DNA of 64,000 nt from JAIBJN01 sp963830885 (GTDB taxonomy: Bacteria > Actinomycetota > Thermoleophilia > Gaiellales > Gaiellaceae). The stretch spans positions 1 through 64,000 of the forward strand of contig CAWHOA010000042.1 of NCBI GenBank assembly GCA_963830885.1. The letters are read 5' to 3'. This document shows, piece after piece, positions 1-9,456 of the stretch. Under the pieces are notes generated by a model. The model was not told where the DNA came from. It was given only the letters and a program-made list of their open reading frames with translations, and did not search any database. Made by a program: the position numbers and the translations under genes. Position 1 is the first letter of the stretch. Each line of letters begins with the position of its first letter.

Positions 1-571
1 AGGCAAGCGAGTCGAAGACCGACCACGCCTCGACGATCTTGTCGTCGTCGAGCATCAGAAACGCGGAGCCTTGGATCTCGATCGCATTGCCGCTCGCCGG
101 CAGATCGGACCGCTCGCCCGTGTGCGTGCCCGTGAGCACCCACTCGATGGCGATCTGATCCTTGGCGCGGATCTCCTGCGAGAGCTCCATCCTGATGTCG
201 GGCACGATCGAACGCCAGTACCCGATGCTTTCCTCAGCCAGAGCAGGGCCGCTCTCGTCGGGACCAAGGTCGGGAGAGAAGCCGTTCATGAAGACGGCAC
301 AGTCCGGCGCGACGTGCTTCTCAGCCTCGCTGAAATCGCCCTCGTTCCAAGCGGCCACGAGGAACTTCACGGCCGGATGCTTCGGCTCGTGCTCCTCCTG
401 CTTGCCGTGTCTGAAGTGCCTCACGGCCAGAGCGCCCAGTGTTGGAATGATCGCCACCTCGACCTCGGCGGGCAGCAGGAGCTTGGCCAGCACCCAGCTG
501 CAGAGAGCGGCGAGCGTCATGTCCGACAGGAAGAGAAGCTTCTCGTCTCCCTTGAGCATGTCTTGGCTCAC
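1..571 (-). CDS. SnoaL/NTF2-like protein (3' end outside window)
   Basis: About 190 codons are readable on the minus strand from a GTG at 571-569 and the frame is still open at position 1, so the C-terminus is missing. An AGAGGAG ribosome site lies about 6 bases before the GTG. Residues about 15-50 form a hydrophobic stretch (LAALCSWVLAKLLL). From about residue 65 the protein reads like a SnoaL/NTF2 fold used for predicted ester cyclases: KFLVAAWNEGDF, then GYWRSIVPDI and IEWVLTGTHTG. The substrate is unknown. It precedes no obvious operon partner; the arylsulfatase ends 41 bases upstream on the same strand, so co-transcription is possible. Confidence 0.75.
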   Translation of the reverse strand, partial: MSQDMLKGDEKLLFLSDMTLAALCSWVLAKLLLPAEVEVAIIPTLGALAVRHFRHGKQEEHEPKHPAVKFLVAAWNEGDFSEAEKHVAPDCAVFMNGFSPDLGPDESGPALAEESIGYWRSIVPDIRMELSQEIRAKDQIAIEWVLTGTHTGERSDLPASGNAIEIQGSAFLMLDDDKIVEAWSVFDSLA

Positions 572-612
572 AGAGCTCTCCTCTCTCGTGAGGACGATCG
601 CTGACGCAGCCG

Positions 613-3516
613 CTAGGCGCTGATCCCGTGGGCCGCGGCGACGTGCGCGCCCTCCTCGTGCAGCGCCTTCTCGTCCTCGTGGGTGCCCGGCTTGAGGTCG
701 AAGACGACCTTCTTCACCGTTCCGGTGAAGGGGTAGGGCGATTTGGCCGCGTAGGCGCGGTCGACGGGCAGGCCATTGTCGCGACCGACGTCCATGCCGG
801 CGTAACCGGAGAAGCGGACGGCGACCGTCCGCTCCATCCGTCCTTCGCCGATCTGCTCGCCGTTCGCGTAGAGGTAGACGGTTCCGCCCGCCGATCGTTC
901 CTGCCGGTCGGCGTCGAACTGCATCCGGACCGTGACGTCCCCGGTCGGGATGGGCTCGGTCGAGACCTGCTCGTACCGCTCGACGCCCATCACCGAGTAG
1001 CTGTGGTGCAGGCGGCCGTTCTCGTCGACCCAGAGCGAGAAGCCGCCCATCTCGTCCGCCTCGGCGACGATCACGCCCTCGGCGCCGCCCTCGGGGACCG
1101 ATAGCGCCGCCTCGATCGCGTAGGAGCGGCCGTAGACGCGCGGGATCATCCCGGCAGCGATGTTCTGGACGTCGCCGTAGATCGTATGGGTCGTGACCGT
1201 CGGCATCGGCGGCAGGCTCCCGAAGAAGACCGAGAGTGCGGCCAGCAGCGGCAGCACGTTGTGCTTCTCGGCCTCCTCCCAGAAGAGCTCCTTGAGCTCG
1301 GCGAGCTTCTCCGGGTTCTCCGCGGCGAGGTCCTTCGCCTGACTGAAGTCGTCGGGCAGGTAGTACAGCTCCCAGGTGTCTTGCTCCGGGTCGTAGGTTC
1401 CGGGCGCGAACCTCGCCATCGTCGGCGGCGACAGGTCCCACGGAATTCGGTCGAGCTTGCAGGCGGCCCACCAGCCGTCCTTGTAGATCGCCCGGTTCCC
1501 GACGGCCTCGAAGTACTGCACGGTGTGGCGCTCCGCTGCGTTCGCATCTTCGAAGGTGTGGAGGAAGCTCGTCCCCTCCATCGGCTTCTGAGCGGTCCCG
1601 TCCACGACCGTGGGCTCGGGGATCCCGGCCGCTTCGAGGATCGTCGGCCCGACGTCGATGAAGTGAGTGAACTGGGTCCGCAACCCGCCGGCGTCCTTGA
1701 TTCGCTTCGGCCAGGAGACCACCGTGGCGTTGCGCGAGCCGCCGAGGTGGGAAGCGACCTGCTTGCCCCACTGGAACGGCGTGTTCCCGGCCCACGCCCA
1801 GGCCGCCGCGTAGTGCGGCGCGTACGCGTCGGTGCCCCAGGCGTCGAGCCCGCCGTACTGCTCGATCAGCGAGAGCTGCTGCTCAGACGTCAGTGCAATC
1901 CCGTTCTGCATCGTCAGCTCGTTGAAGGAGCCGGTCAGCGTTCCCTCCAGGCTCGCGCCGTTGTCCCCGAAGATGTAGATGACGAGCGTGTTGTCGCGCT
2001 CGCCCAGCTCCTCGACTGCGTCGAGCAGGCGGCCGACGTTCCAGTCGGTGTTCTCCTGGAAGCCGGCATAGACCTCCATCTGCCGCGCATACAACGTCTT
2101 CTCGCGTCCGAGAGAGAGTCCCAGGCGGGGAGCGCGTCCGGTCGTCGGCGTGAGCTCCGCGTCGGGCGGGATCACGCCCAGCGTCTTCTGCCGTTCGAAG
2201 GTCTCCTCACGGAGAACGTCCCAGCCCTGGTCGAACTTGCCGCGGTACTTCTCGCTCCACTCGACCGCGACCTGGTGCGGCGCGTGCGAGCACCCGGTCG
2301 AGTAGTAGATGAACCACGGCTTCTCCTGGTCCTGGGCGCGCACCTCATGCAGCCAGCGCGCCGCCTGATCGGTGAGGTCGTCCGGCCAGTAGTACTCCTT
2401 GCCGTCCTCGCCCTCCGGGACACCGATGGTCGTGTTGTCCTGCGTGATGAGCGGGTCGTACTGGCCCGCCTCGCCGCCGAGGATGCCCCAGAAGCGATCG
2501 AATCCCCACGCGTTCGGCCAGCGGTCGAACGGCCCGGCTGCACCCTGGACGTGATCGGGGGTCAGGTGCCACTTGCCGAACCCTGCGGTGGCGTAGCCGT
2601 TGCCCTGAAGCGCGCGGACGAACGGAGCGCAGTCCTTCGGCACGCTCGCCGAGTAGCCGGGGAACGGGCCGGGGAACTCGCCGATCGACCCGAACCCCAC
2701 GGTGTGGTGGTTGCGGCCCGTAAGCAGGGCGGCCCGGGTGGGCGAGCAGATCGCGACGACGTGGAAGCGGTTGTACCTGAGGCCCTGCTCGGCGACCCGC
2801 GTCATCGCCGGCGTCGAGACGGGCCCGCCGAATGTCGACGGGTTGCCGAAGCCCGCGTCGTCGATCAGCACGAGCAGCACGTTCGGCGCGCCCTCCGGCG
2901 GCGACGGCGTCATGTTGATCGTCCAGTCGGCGACGGACGCGTCGAGCGTTCGCCCGACCGTGCCGCCGAAGTTCGGATCCGGGATCGGCAGCACCGTCCG
3001 GTCCGGGCTGAACTTCCCCATCGCCTCGCCGAGCGACTCCTTCAAGGCGCCCATGCCCTTCTTGTCGCCCTGGACGACCGAGCGGAGCATGGCGCCCGCG
3101 AGCGCCTGCTCGACGGCGAGCCGCTGCTCGTCGTCGAAGATCGCGATGATCCCGGCCGACCCCGGCGGCAGGTTCTCGCCGATCTTGTCGCGAAGCTCCT
3201 TCTCGACCTTGTTGCCGGCAAACCTGCCGACGACCCTGCCCGCGACGGCCCCGACCGCGACCGACGCAAGCAGCGGCGGCGCGAACAAGCCCACCGCGAG
3301 CCCGACGCCACCTCCCCAGCCCGTCCCCTTACGGCCCAGGTTGTCGCCGGTCCGCTGCACCGCGACGTTGCCGTCCTCGTCGTGCGTGACGAGGATGACG
3401 CCCTCGATCGAGACCTTTTTCTCCTTGACGAGCTCGACCAGCGCCTCGAAGTCCTTCGTCGCCTCGTCGATGTCCTGGTAACCGGCAACGAGGACATCGG
3501 TCGGTGTCTCAGCCAT
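613..3516 (-). CDS. Arylsulfatase with N-terminal DUF1269-like domain
   Basis: 967 aa from the ATG at 3516-3514, which has an AGGGAGA ribosome site; an upstream extension of the open frame has no such site. Residues 1-165 resemble DUF1269: DVLVAGYQDIDEA, a glycine-rich hydrophobic segment at about 65-98 and GSAGIIAIFDDEQ. Residues about 210-800 are a type I sulfatase: PNVLLVLIDDAGFG metal-binding start, and CSPTR at 257-261, the CxPxR signature whose Cys becomes formylglycine. The last about 180 residues look like the C-terminal beta-rich region of large bacterial arylsulfatases. Hydrolysis of sulfate esters is inferred from the family. There is no signal peptide; the fusion to a DUF1269-like domain is unusual and might tether the enzyme to the membrane. 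A sulfatase-maturing enzyme is not in the window. Confidence 0.88.
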   Translation of the reverse strand: MAETPTDVLVAGYQDIDEATKDFEALVELVKEKKVSIEGVILVTHDEDGNVAVQRTGDNLGRKGTGWGGGVGLAVGLFAPPLLASVAVGAVAGRVVGRFAGNKVEKELRDKIGENLPPGSAGIIAIFDDEQRLAVEQALAGAMLRSVVQGDKKGMGALKESLGEAMGKFSPDRTVLPIPDPNFGGTVGRTLDASVADWTINMTPSPPEGAPNVLLVLIDDAGFGNPSTFGGPVSTPAMTRVAEQGLRYNRFHVVAICSPTRAALLTGRNHHTVGFGSIGEFPGPFPGYSASVPKDCAPFVRALQGNGYATAGFGKWHLTPDHVQGAAGPFDRWPNAWGFDRFWGILGGEAGQYDPLITQDNTTIGVPEGEDGKEYYWPDDLTDQAARWLHEVRAQDQEKPWFIYYSTGCSHAPHQVAVEWSEKYRGKFDQGWDVLREETFERQKTLGVIPPDAELTPTTGRAPRLGLSLGREKTLYARQMEVYAGFQENTDWNVGRLLDAVEELGERDNTLVIYIFGDNGASLEGTLTGSFNELTMQNGIALTSEQQLSLIEQYGGLDAWGTDAYAPHYAAAWAWAGNTPFQWGKQVASHLGGSRNATVVSWPKRIKDAGGLRTQFTHFIDVGPTILEAAGIPEPTVVDGTAQKPMEGTSFLHTFEDANAAERHTVQYFEAVGNRAIYKDGWWAACKLDRIPWDLSPPTMARFAPGTYDPEQDTWELYYLPDDFSQAKDLAAENPEKLAELKELFWEEAEKHNVLPLLAALSVFFGSLPPMPTVTTHTIYGDVQNIAAGMIPRVYGRSYAIEAALSVPEGGAEGVIVAEADEMGGFSLWVDENGRLHHSYSVMGVERYEQVSTEPIPTGDVTVRMQFDADRQERSAGGTVYLYANGEQIGEGRMERTVAVRFSGYAGMDVGRDNGLPVDRAYAAKSPYPFTGTVKKVVFDLKPGTHEDEKALHEEGAHVAAAHGISA

Positions 3517-3795
3517 CACGGCTCTCCCTTCGATTCCATCCGGAAACGATATGAGCGGTGCACAGGAGTGGGCTGCCGCCGGCCGCCAGCATATCGCCGC
3601 ACGCACGAGGTCCGAGTCCATGGGAAAGCGGACCCGCCACCTCCACGTTCGGCTCGGATGATGGAGAATCAGGCTCGTGACGACCGCTGAGACTGCCCAG
3701 TCGGAACGCGCAAGCGGCGCGACGCTCGTGTTGCTGACGTTGGCGGCGGGGCAATTCTTACGTGCTTGCCGAACTTGAGAGAATGGAGTCTGATC

Positions 3796-5298
3796 ATGGC
3801 GGACATTGAGCACTCCACGGAAACCGTCGCCGCGCCGGAGACGCCAACCACCCGCCGCCCCGGATCGGAGTCGGAATCGGGCCCGAAGAAGGCGTCATCG
3901 CAGAGGGTCGAGGCTTGGCTCACACCTGCGGAGCGCGCCGCGCGGGGAAAGCAGGTGCGAGTCGAGGTGCCGCGCTCCAGCCACGCGGAGTGGGAGCCGG
4001 CCGCCGATCGGCGCGATCCGGTCGACCTGCTCGACGAGCAGGCCGCGACCCGCCTGCGCGAGCTCCTCCCGGTCCGGTACGGCCGGATGCTCGTGTCCCC
4101 GTTCACGTTCTTCCGGGGCGCCGCCTACGTCATGGCCGCCGATCTAGCAGGCTCACCCCGCACGGGCCTGCAAACGCAGCTGTGCGGAGACGCGCATCTG
4201 TCCAACTTCGGCGGATTCGCGGCACCGGACCGCCGGCTTGTCTTCGGCCTGAACGACTTCGACGAGACCTTGCCCGGCCCATTCGAGTGGGACGTCAAGC
4301 GCCTCGTCGCGAGCTTTGCGGTCGCGGGCAGAGACCGCGGCTTCGACACGAAGGAGCGTCGCACCGTCAACCTCGAGGTCGTTCGTTCCTACCGTGAGGC
4401 GATGGCCGCCCTCGCCGGAATGAGGGACCTCGACGTCTGGTACGCGCGCCTCGACAAGGACGAGTTCATGCAGCTGGTCAACCAGGTCGCCTCGAAGAAA
4501 CAGGCGAAGCGGACGCAGGAGAGCGTCGTCAAGGCGCAGACGAAGGACAGCCTCAGGGCGTTTGCCAAGCTGACCGAGGTCGTGGGCGGGGAGCCGCGCA
4601 TCGTCAGCGACCCGCCGCTCATCGTGCCGATCGAGGAAGTCGCAGCGGGCGCAGGGGCGGATGCGGAGCAGATCGAGGAGTACGTCCAAGGCGTGCTCTC
4701 GTCCTACCGCGAGACCCTCACGGACGACCATCGGCGTCTGCTCGAACGCTTCCGTTACGCCCACGCGGCACGCAAGGTCGTCGGGGTGGGGAGCGTCGGC
4801 TCACGCGCCTGGATCGCCCTCCTGCTGGGCCGCGATGTCGACGACCCGCTCTTCCTCCAGATCAAGCAGGCCGACCGGTCCGTGCTCGAGCCCTTCCTCG
4901 GCGAGAGCGAGTTCTCCAACCACGGAAGGCGCGTCGTCGCGGGGCAGCGCCTCATGCAGGCGGCGAGCGACATCATGCTCGGCTGGACACGGGTCGACCA
5001 GTTCGGCGTACAGGCCGACTTCTACGTGCGTCAACTCTGGGACGGCAAGGGCTCGGCCGACATCGACTCGATGAATCCGCGCGCGCTCACTTTCTACGCC
5101 CACGTCTGCGGCTCGACACTCGCGCGTGCACACGCCCGCTCGGGCGACGCGATCGCGATCGCGAGCTATCTCGGCACGGGCGATGCTTTCGATCGCGCGC
5201 TGGCCTCGTTCGCGGAGATCTACGCCGACCAGAACGAGCGCGACTACGCAACCCTGCGAGAAGCCGTGGAGTCCGGCCGACTGTCGGCCATGGCCTGA
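3796..5298 (+). CDS. DUF2252 family protein
   Basis: 500 aa. The ATG at 3796 follows GGAG by 7 bases and is preferred over a TTG 30 bases upstream. Family hallmarks are visible: PFTFFRGAAYVMAADL, then CGDAHLSNFGGFA and FGLNDFDE, which resemble the catalytic loop and metal motifs of aminoglycoside-phosphotransferase/kinase-like folds. The first about 60 residues are low-complexity and polar. The biochemical role of DUF2252 is not established. It is divergent from the sulfatase across a 279-base gap in which I see no clear promoter. Confidence 0.85.
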   Translation: MADIEHSTETVAAPETPTTRRPGSESESGPKKASSQRVEAWLTPAERAARGKQVRVEVPRSSHAEWEPAADRRDPVDLLDEQAATRLRELLPVRYGRMLVSPFTFFRGAAYVMAADLAGSPRTGLQTQLCGDAHLSNFGGFAAPDRRLVFGLNDFDETLPGPFEWDVKRLVASFAVAGRDRGFDTKERRTVNLEVVRSYREAMAALAGMRDLDVWYARLDKDEFMQLVNQVASKKQAKRTQESVVKAQTKDSLRAFAKLTEVVGGEPRIVSDPPLIVPIEEVAAGAGADAEQIEEYVQGVLSSYRETLTDDHRRLLERFRYAHAARKVVGVGSVGSRAWIALLLGRDVDDPLFLQIKQADRSVLEPFLGESEFSNHGRRVVAGQRLMQAASDIMLGWTRVDQFGVQADFYVRQLWDGKGSADIDSMNPRALTFYAHVCGSTLARAHARSGDAIAIASYLGTGDAFDRALASFAEIYADQNERDYATLREAVESGRLSAMA

Positions 5299-5325
5299 AC
5301 TCCAGAGACTCCCATCCTGCGAGCG

Positions 5326-5784
5326 TTACGAGAGCTTGGTCAGGGTGGCTTCGATCCGCTCGAGCCGGCTGTCGATCTGACGCAGCTGCTCCGCTGTCTG
5401 CGTCTCGGCCTCCGAGCGCACCTGCTCACGGCGTTGGCGCGAGACGAACGTGCTCGTGATCGAGGCGGTGATGATGGTCAGGAAGCCGATCCCGAACAGC
5501 ATGACGAGCGCGGCGAGGAGCCGTCCGGTGACATTCGTCGGAACGTTGTCGCCGTACCCGACCGTCGTGGTCGTCTGAACCGCCCACCAGAGCCCGGAAC
5601 CGATCGACGGATAGTTCTCGTGATCGACGAACCTCATGAGAATGCCGGTCCCGACGGTGATCGCGATCGTCGCCGTGGCGATCACGATCGCGGCGTTACG
5701 CGGGGTGGTGGCGCGCGCCACCGCACGGTCGAGCTGCCGCTCGAGCCTCGTCTCGTCCAACATCTCGGTGCGCTTCGCGCTCAC
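5326..5784 (-). CDS. Two-TM potassium channel (Ion_trans_2)
   Basis: 152 aa from GTG 5784 (an ATG at 5763 is possible). Two hydrophobic helices (about residues 30-50 and 90-112) flank a pore loop with the selectivity filter TTVGYGD. The C-terminal about 40 residues are charged and coiled-coil-like (EQLRQIDSRLERIEATLTKL), which may drive tetramerisation. There is no RCK or cyclic-nucleotide domain. The filter sequence predicts K+ selectivity. It lies 41 bases downstream of the ASRT-like gene on the same strand. Confidence 0.85.
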   Translation of the reverse strand: MSAKRTEMLDETRLERQLDRAVARATTPRNAAIVIATATIAITVGTGILMRFVDHENYPSIGSGLWWAVQTTTTVGYGDNVPTNVTGRLLAALVMLFGIGFLTIITASITSTFVSRQRREQVRSEAETQTAEQLRQIDSRLERIEATLTKLS

Positions 5785-5825
5785 GGGTCCCAGTCCTGCC
5801 GCTCACGCCTGCCGAGCCCGGCCGC

Positions 5826-6192
5826 CTACTCGGAGTAGGCGATCGTCGTGAAGAGCGTGTACCCGCCGGCGGTGGTGTCGAGCCGGGAGTGCTGGAGCAC
5901 CACGGGCACGTCGCTCTCGACCGCGTAGGCGAACGGCGTCCCGCGCGGGAGCTCGACGCCGAGCTCGTCGGCCCGGTCGAGGCGCACGTGCCGCGTGCGC
6001 CTCGCGCCGAGCGGACAGGACCACGTCGCCGATCGGCTCGCGGTCCTCGAAGTAGAAGGTGAACGCGACCCGCGCGTCCTCGTCCGACACGTTGAGCAGG
6101 CACGCAGCTTCGTGGCTCTCGAGGCCGTGCGACGACTCCGCGGGGAGGTAGGCGTCGGGCACGAACCAGCGGTGTTTGCCTGCGGCTTTCAC
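5826..6192 (-). CDS. ASRT-like (sensory rhodopsin transducer family) protein, frameshifted
   Basis: The first frame, from GTG 6192, reads GKHRWFVPDAYLP, HEAACLLNVSDEDARV, FTFYFEDREPIGDVVLSARRE. The continuation RTRHVRLDRADELGVELPRG and PVVLQHSRLDT is in the next frame and stops at 5826. One extra G in the cc pair at 6000-6001 (plus strand) accounts for this; without it the product is 121 aa, normal for the family (PF07100). In Anabaena this soluble beta-sandwich protein binds sensory rhodopsin, but most homologues lack a rhodopsin partner and may bind small molecules. No rhodopsin gene is in the window. It lies downstream of the rhamnose ABC genes, beyond a terminator. Confidence 0.8.
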
Positions 6193-6213
6193 TTTGACAT
6201 CATCCGAAACGGT

Positions 6214-6247
6214 GGAGGGGCGGGAGCGGTTTCGCCCCCGCCTCTCC
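6214..6247 (-). terminator. Hairpin terminator after rhaS-like gene
   Basis: An 11-bp GC stem (6214-6224 pairing with 6237-6247, one G.U) closes a 12-base loop just downstream of the solute-binding protein stop. There is no good T-run, so it could also act as an RNA-stabilising hairpin. Confidence 0.5.
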
Positions 6248-6259
6248 CCAGCCCGATGA

Positions 6260-7327
6260 CTAGAAGTCGTAGTCGTCGATGTTCTCCGGCGTAAAGACGA
6301 GCAGCTCCGGGGCGTAGACGATCCCGTCGGCCTCGACGGTGATCTCCCCGAGCCGACCTGCCTCGAAGGTCTCTCCTTCCTCTCCCGTGATCTCCCCGGC
6401 CAGAACGCCGTGGGCAGCGTAGGCCGCGAGGTAGCCGATGTCCTGGAAGTTCCAGAGGGCGTTCTGCTGGACGCAGCCCGACTTCACGAACTCCCTCATC
6501 TCGCTCGGCAGCCCGAGGCCCGTGACGATGACGGCCTCGCACTTGTCCTGCTGCGTGACGACCTGGGCCGCGGCCGCGATGCCGACGGTCGTCGGAGCGA
6601 TGATGCACTTGAGGTCCGGGTAGGCCTGGAGCAGCCCCTGGGCCTCCTCCGTCGACTTGGTCGGATCGTCGTCGCCGTAGACCGTCGTGACGAGCTCCAT
6701 GTCCGCGTACTTCGGGTCCTCGAGCGTCTGCTCCATGACCTCGATCCACGCGTTCTGGTTCGTCGCGGTCGCCGCCGCCGAGAGGATGGCGATCTCGCCG
6801 GTGTAGTCGATCTGCGAGCCGCACATCTCGATCTGCGTCTCGCCGACCGCCTGCGGCGACGGGGTGCTCGCGAACATGATCCGGGCGTCCGGGTTCACGT
6901 CCGAGTCGAAGGTGACCGTCTGGATCCCCTTCGCCTCCGCCGACTCGAGTGCCGGCACGAGCGCGTCCGGATCGTTCGCCGAGATGAGCAGCGCATCGGG
7001 CTCCTGCGCGATCGCGGCATTGATCACCTCGACCTGCTGCTGCGCGTCGGCCTCGGTCGAGCCGTTGAACTCGGTCGTGTCGCCGAGCTCGGCAGCCGCT
7101 TCCTGCATGCCCGCGTTCGTCAGGTCGAAGACGGGGTTGCCGACGTTCTTCGGGATCATGTAGAGCGCGAATCCGCCTTCGCCGCCGTCGGTCGTCTCGG
7201 CTCCCGTCGCCGCCGGCTCAGCGCTCGTGTCGGTGTCGTCGTCGTCTCCGCCGCACGCGGCGGCGGCAAGCACGACCGCGAGGGCCAGGAGCGCGAGGAT
7301 CGTGCTCACACCCTTGCTCCTTCTCAT
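6260..7327 (-). CDS. rhaS: Sugar ABC transporter solute-binding lipoprotein (rhamnose)
   Basis: 355 aa from ATG 7327, which sits 8 bases after AAGGAG; a GTG directly before it is too close. The N-terminus is a lipoprotein signal with lipobox LAAAAC followed by a DDDD/T linker, so it is anchored outside the membrane. The rest is a periplasmic-binding-protein type 1 fold of the sugar family (MIPKNVGNPVFDL, SANDPDALVPAL, VIVTGLGLPSEM). It is the last gene of the transporter, 30 bases after the second permease. Assignment to L-rhamnose rests on the operon (kinase, aldolase, isomerase); the sugar specificity cannot be read from the sequence. Confidence 0.88.
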   Translation of the reverse strand: MRRSKGVSTILALLALAVVLAAAACGGDDDDTDTSAEPAATGAETTDGGEGGFALYMIPKNVGNPVFDLTNAGMQEAAAELGDTTEFNGSTEADAQQQVEVINAAIAQEPDALLISANDPDALVPALESAEAKGIQTVTFDSDVNPDARIMFASTPSPQAVGETQIEMCGSQIDYTGEIAILSAAATATNQNAWIEVMEQTLEDPKYADMELVTTVYGDDDPTKSTEEAQGLLQAYPDLKCIIAPTTVGIAAAAQVVTQQDKCEAVIVTGLGLPSEMREFVKSGCVQQNALWNFQDIGYLAAYAAHGVLAGEITGEEGETFEAGRLGEITVEADGIVYAPELLVFTPENIDDYDF

Positions 7328-7356
7328 CACCTAGCTCCTTTCGTCGATTCCCCCAA

Positions 7357-8410
7357 CTAGTGGCTGGGACTCCCGCTCGGTTGCTCGTCGCCCGCGGCCT
7401 CCTTTCGATCGAGACGCTCGGCGAGGCGTCGGCCCAGGCCCTGCTCCCGGATGCCGCGCAGCAGGTTTCCGACGAGGATCGCGCCGAGCAGCAGACCTCC
7501 GATGACGATGCTCTGGGTGTCGCCGGCGATGTTCGCGAGACCCATGCCGTTGCGGAGGACCGCAATGAGGACGACGGCCAGGAAGACTCCGAGAATCGTC
7601 CCCGAGCCGCCGAAGATGTTGACGCCGCCCAGGACGACAGCGGCGACGACGTCGAGAAGCGCGACCGTGGCGGCATCCGCCTGCGCGGTCGCGAAATAGG
7701 ACGCGTAGAGCAGGCCCGCGACTGCGGCCATCAGCCCCGAGAGCGCATAGAGCGTGACGCGGACGCGATCGACGGGAACGCCGGAGAAGCGCGCCGCCTC
7801 GCGGTTCGACCCGATCGCGTAGACATAGCGGCCGAACCGCGTTCCGTGGAGCACGACCGCGAACACCACGGCGGCCGCCACGAAGATCGCCAGCCCGACC
7901 GGGACGGCGCTCGAACCGACGTAGCCGTTGCCGAGCCGGGTGAAGCCCGCGCGGAAAGCCCGTGATGCCCTCGCTGCCGAGGATCACGAACGCGAGCCCG
8001 CGGTAGGCGGCGAGCGTTCCGAGCGTCACCGCGAGCGAGGGAAGGTGGAGCACGCCGACCAGGACGCCGTTGAAGAGACCGAGCCCGGTCCCGACCAGGA
8101 GCCCGATGAAGCAGGCAAGCCAGATGTTCACGCCGTGCTGCCAGACGTCGGCGAAGACGACCACGCAGACGGCGAGCGTCGAGGCGACCGAGATGTCGAT
8201 CTCGCCGGCGACGACGACGAGCGTCAGCCCGAGCGCCATCAGGCCGATCATCGTGTACGGCTTCATCAGGTCGAGGAGGTTCTCCGTGTCCAGGAAGAAG
8301 GGCGAGAGCGATGCGCTCCAGGCCCCGGCGGCGAGGATGAGGAGGACGAGCACGAACTCCCAGCGCCCGACCAGCGAGCGGGCGAAGGCCCCGGCGCGGG
8401 CGGCGCTCAC
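7357..8410 (-). CDS. Sugar ABC permease 2 (RhaQ/RbsC-like), frameshifted
   Basis: Starts with a GTG at 8410 overlapping the stop of permease 1 (GTGA). The first frame gives the N-terminal half (KPYTMIGLMALGLTLVVVAG, DISVASTLAV, GTLAAYRGLAFVILG). The second half (YAIGSNREAARFSGVP, GGVNIFGGSGT) is in the next frame. An extra G in the three-base run at 7946-7948 restores one 350-aa product with about 10 membrane helices, normal for the family. It should pair with permease 1 as the membrane channel for rhamnose uptake. The break is probably a sequencing indel, because both halves are fully conserved. Confidence 0.85.
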
Positions 8411-9456
8411 GTCGACGCCTCCGCGTGTCTCGCTGCCCGAGCCTCGCTCCGCCGTCGCCGTCGCAGCGCTTCCTGCAGGCGCTGCGTGACGAGTGCGTCG
8501 ATCGTCACCGCGGCGACGATCGCGAAGCCCTGGAACGCGATCTTCCAGAACGGGTTGACCTTGAGCAGCGTGAAGCCGTCGTCGATCACGCCGATGAAGA
8601 GCGCCCCGAGGACCGCTCCGAGCACGGTTCCGACGCCGCCGAAGACGTTGACGCCGCCGATCACGACCGCGGAGATCACGTCGAACTCGAACCCCGATCC
8701 CGAGGCCGCGCTCACGTTCGCGAAGCGGGCCGCGTACATGAACCCACCGAGCCCGGCGAGCGAGCCGCTGAGCGCGAAGGCGAGCATCACCCTGCGGCCC
8801 ACCGGGATACCGGAGTACCGCGCAGCCTCCGGGTTGGAGCCGATCGCGTAGAAGTCGCGCCCCCAGTGCGTCCAGCGGAGGACTGCCGCCCCGAGCGCGG
8901 CGACCACGATTGCGAGGACGGCCAGGGTGGGGATGCCGAGGATGTCGCGGAAGGCGAACTCCTTGAACGAGCTCGGGAGCTCGAAGGCGAGGACCTGAGA
9001 CCCCCCGGACACCTGGTGCACGAGGCCGCGGTAGATGTAGAGCGTGCCGAGCGTCGCGATGATCGCGGGCACCTTCCCGACGGTGACGAGGAGGCCGTTG
9101 AAGAGGCCGCAGCCGAGGCCGACCGCGACCGCGATCGCGGCCGCGACGACCACCGGGAGCCCGTTGTGCGCGGCCAGCGTGTCGGCGCTGATGAAGGCGG
9201 AGAGCCCCACGATCGAGCCGACCGAGAGATCGATGTTCCGCGTCAGCACGACCATCGTCTGGCCCACGGCCACGACGACGACGGTGGCCACGTTCAGGGC
9301 GATGTTCCGCCAGTTGCCCGCGGTGAGGAACGCGTCGCTGCGAAGGCTGAAGAAGACGATGGCCACGAGGAGCGCGACGGCGATGCCGAGCTCCCGCAGG
9401 CGGAAGGCGGTGACTGCGAGCGTGTGGAGCGAGGCCGTCGGAGCGGGTCGGCTCAT
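8407..9456 (-). CDS. Sugar ABC permease 1 (RhaP/RbsC-like)
   Basis: 349 aa; the ATG at 9456 overlaps the ATPase stop (ATGA) and the stop overlaps the next GTG, so the three transporter genes are translationally coupled. Branched-chain/ribose-type permease features include GQTMVVLTRNIDLSVGSIVG, GKVPAIIATLGTLYIYRG and the cytoplasmic loop FYAIGSNPEAARYSGIPV that contacts the ATPase (EAA-like). About 8-10 membrane helices are predicted, with a basic arginine-rich C-terminus. Role: transmembrane part of the rhamnose importer. Confidence 0.9.
   Translation of the reverse strand: MSRPAPTASLHTLAVTAFRLRELGIAVALLVAIVFFSLRSDAFLTAGNWRNIALNVATVVVVAVGQTMVVLTRNIDLSVGSIVGLSAFISADTLAAHNGLPVVVAAAIAVAVGLGCGLFNGLLVTVGKVPAIIATLGTLYIYRGLVHQVSGGSQVLAFELPSSFKEFAFRDILGIPTLAVLAIVVAALGAAVLRWTHWGRDFYAIGSNPEAARYSGIPVGRRVMLAFALSGSLAGLGGFMYAARFANVSAASGSGFEFDVISAVVIGGVNVFGGVGTVLGAVLGALFIGVIDDGFTLLKVNPFWKIAFQGFAIVAAVTIDALVTQRLQEALRRRRRSEARAARHAEAST

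Noticed and set aside
1186..3690. 834-codon plus-strand frame opposite the arylsulfatase
   Set aside because: Arginine/valine-rich shadow of a high-GC gene; the minus strand encodes an unmistakable sulfatase with its catalytic motif.
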